In this document: positions 5,252 to 5,275 of the stretch, one piece after another
Layout of the letters: every line of letters begins with the position of its first letter
Position numbering within the stretch: position 1 is the first letter of the stretch
Source of the DNA: JBFMFE01 sp040752295
GTDB lineage: Bacteria > UBP15 > UBA6099 > JBFMBQ01
Assembly: GCA_040752295.1 (NCBI GenBank)
Contig: JBFMFE010000083.1
Span: 1 to 5,275, forward strand
Direction: 5' to 3'
Length of the DNA stretch: 5,275 nucleotides
Program-made: the position numbers and the translations under genes
Notes under the pieces: generated by a model
The model's database searches: none
Told to the model about the DNA's origin: nothing
What the model saw: the letters and a program-made list of their open reading frames with translations, nothing else

Positions 5252-5275
5252 ATGGGTGAAACGAATTATACCACA
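5252..5275 (+). CDS. Start of an unidentified gene, cut by the window end
   Basis: Only eight codons are present (MGETNYTT). The start is well supported by a perfect AGGAGG Shine-Dalgarno 8 bp upstream of ATG 5252. Eight residues do not allow identification. The masked Shine-Dalgarno, the AT-richer composition and an imperfect GGATTATTCACA-like segment upstream (5158-5169) make a transposase of an insertion sequence a reasonable guess, but the second end of such an element is not in the window. Confidence 0.5.

Overview
The window is a GC-rich chromosomal stretch with tightly packed genes, flanked on both sides by AT-rich, non-coding, accessory-looking DNA. The organism is most likely a diderm (Gram-negative type) bacterium. 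The four-gene cluster encodes a membrane thiol-reductant exporter and three exported or membrane-anchored thioredoxin-fold proteins, which implies a periplasm or at least an extracytoplasmic redox compartment. No rRNA, tRNA or taxon-specific gene allows placement below that level.

Layout, left to right. Positions 1-384 hold no convincing gene. They are AT-rich, unlike the rest, and contain a textbook-perfect sigma-70-type promoter on the minus strand (TTGACA, 17 bp, TATAAT) firing leftward out of the window, with an 8-bp inverted repeat upstream of it. Positions 385-3995 are a four-gene minus-strand operon with gaps of only 9-25 bp. In transcription order it encodes a CcdA/DsbD-type transmembrane electron conduit (3995-3285), a TlpA/ResA-like thioredoxin (3259-2711), a small membrane-anchored thioredoxin-like protein (2701-2285), and an exported variant of the YyaL/DUF255 family with an N-terminal thioredoxin domain and a C-terminal alpha/alpha-barrel-type region (2268-385). 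Positions 3996-4096 are a divergent intergenic region. It carries a good minus-strand promoter whose -35/-10 spacer is exactly filled by a 22-bp inverted repeat, a likely operator. Positions 4097-5041 encode an ADP-ribosylglycohydrolase-family enzyme on the plus strand. Positions 5042-5251 are intergenic, with a GC-rich hairpin after the hydrolase and a structured leader. The leader precedes a new plus-strand gene starting at 5252 that runs off the window; its perfect Shine-Dalgarno is complementary to an upstream segment and would be masked in a long transcript.

How the genes may work together: CcdA-like proteins pass electrons from cytoplasmic thioredoxin across the membrane. The TlpA-like protein and the small thioredoxin are natural acceptors, and the DUF255 protein, with its own CxxC motif and an export signal, looks like the dedicated client or fourth redox partner. 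That pathway is inference from domain content and gene order. The best candidate for something under-described is the exported DUF255 variant wired into a private reductant-delivery operon, together with the palindrome-controlled divergent promoter shared with the ADP-ribosylglycohydrolase.
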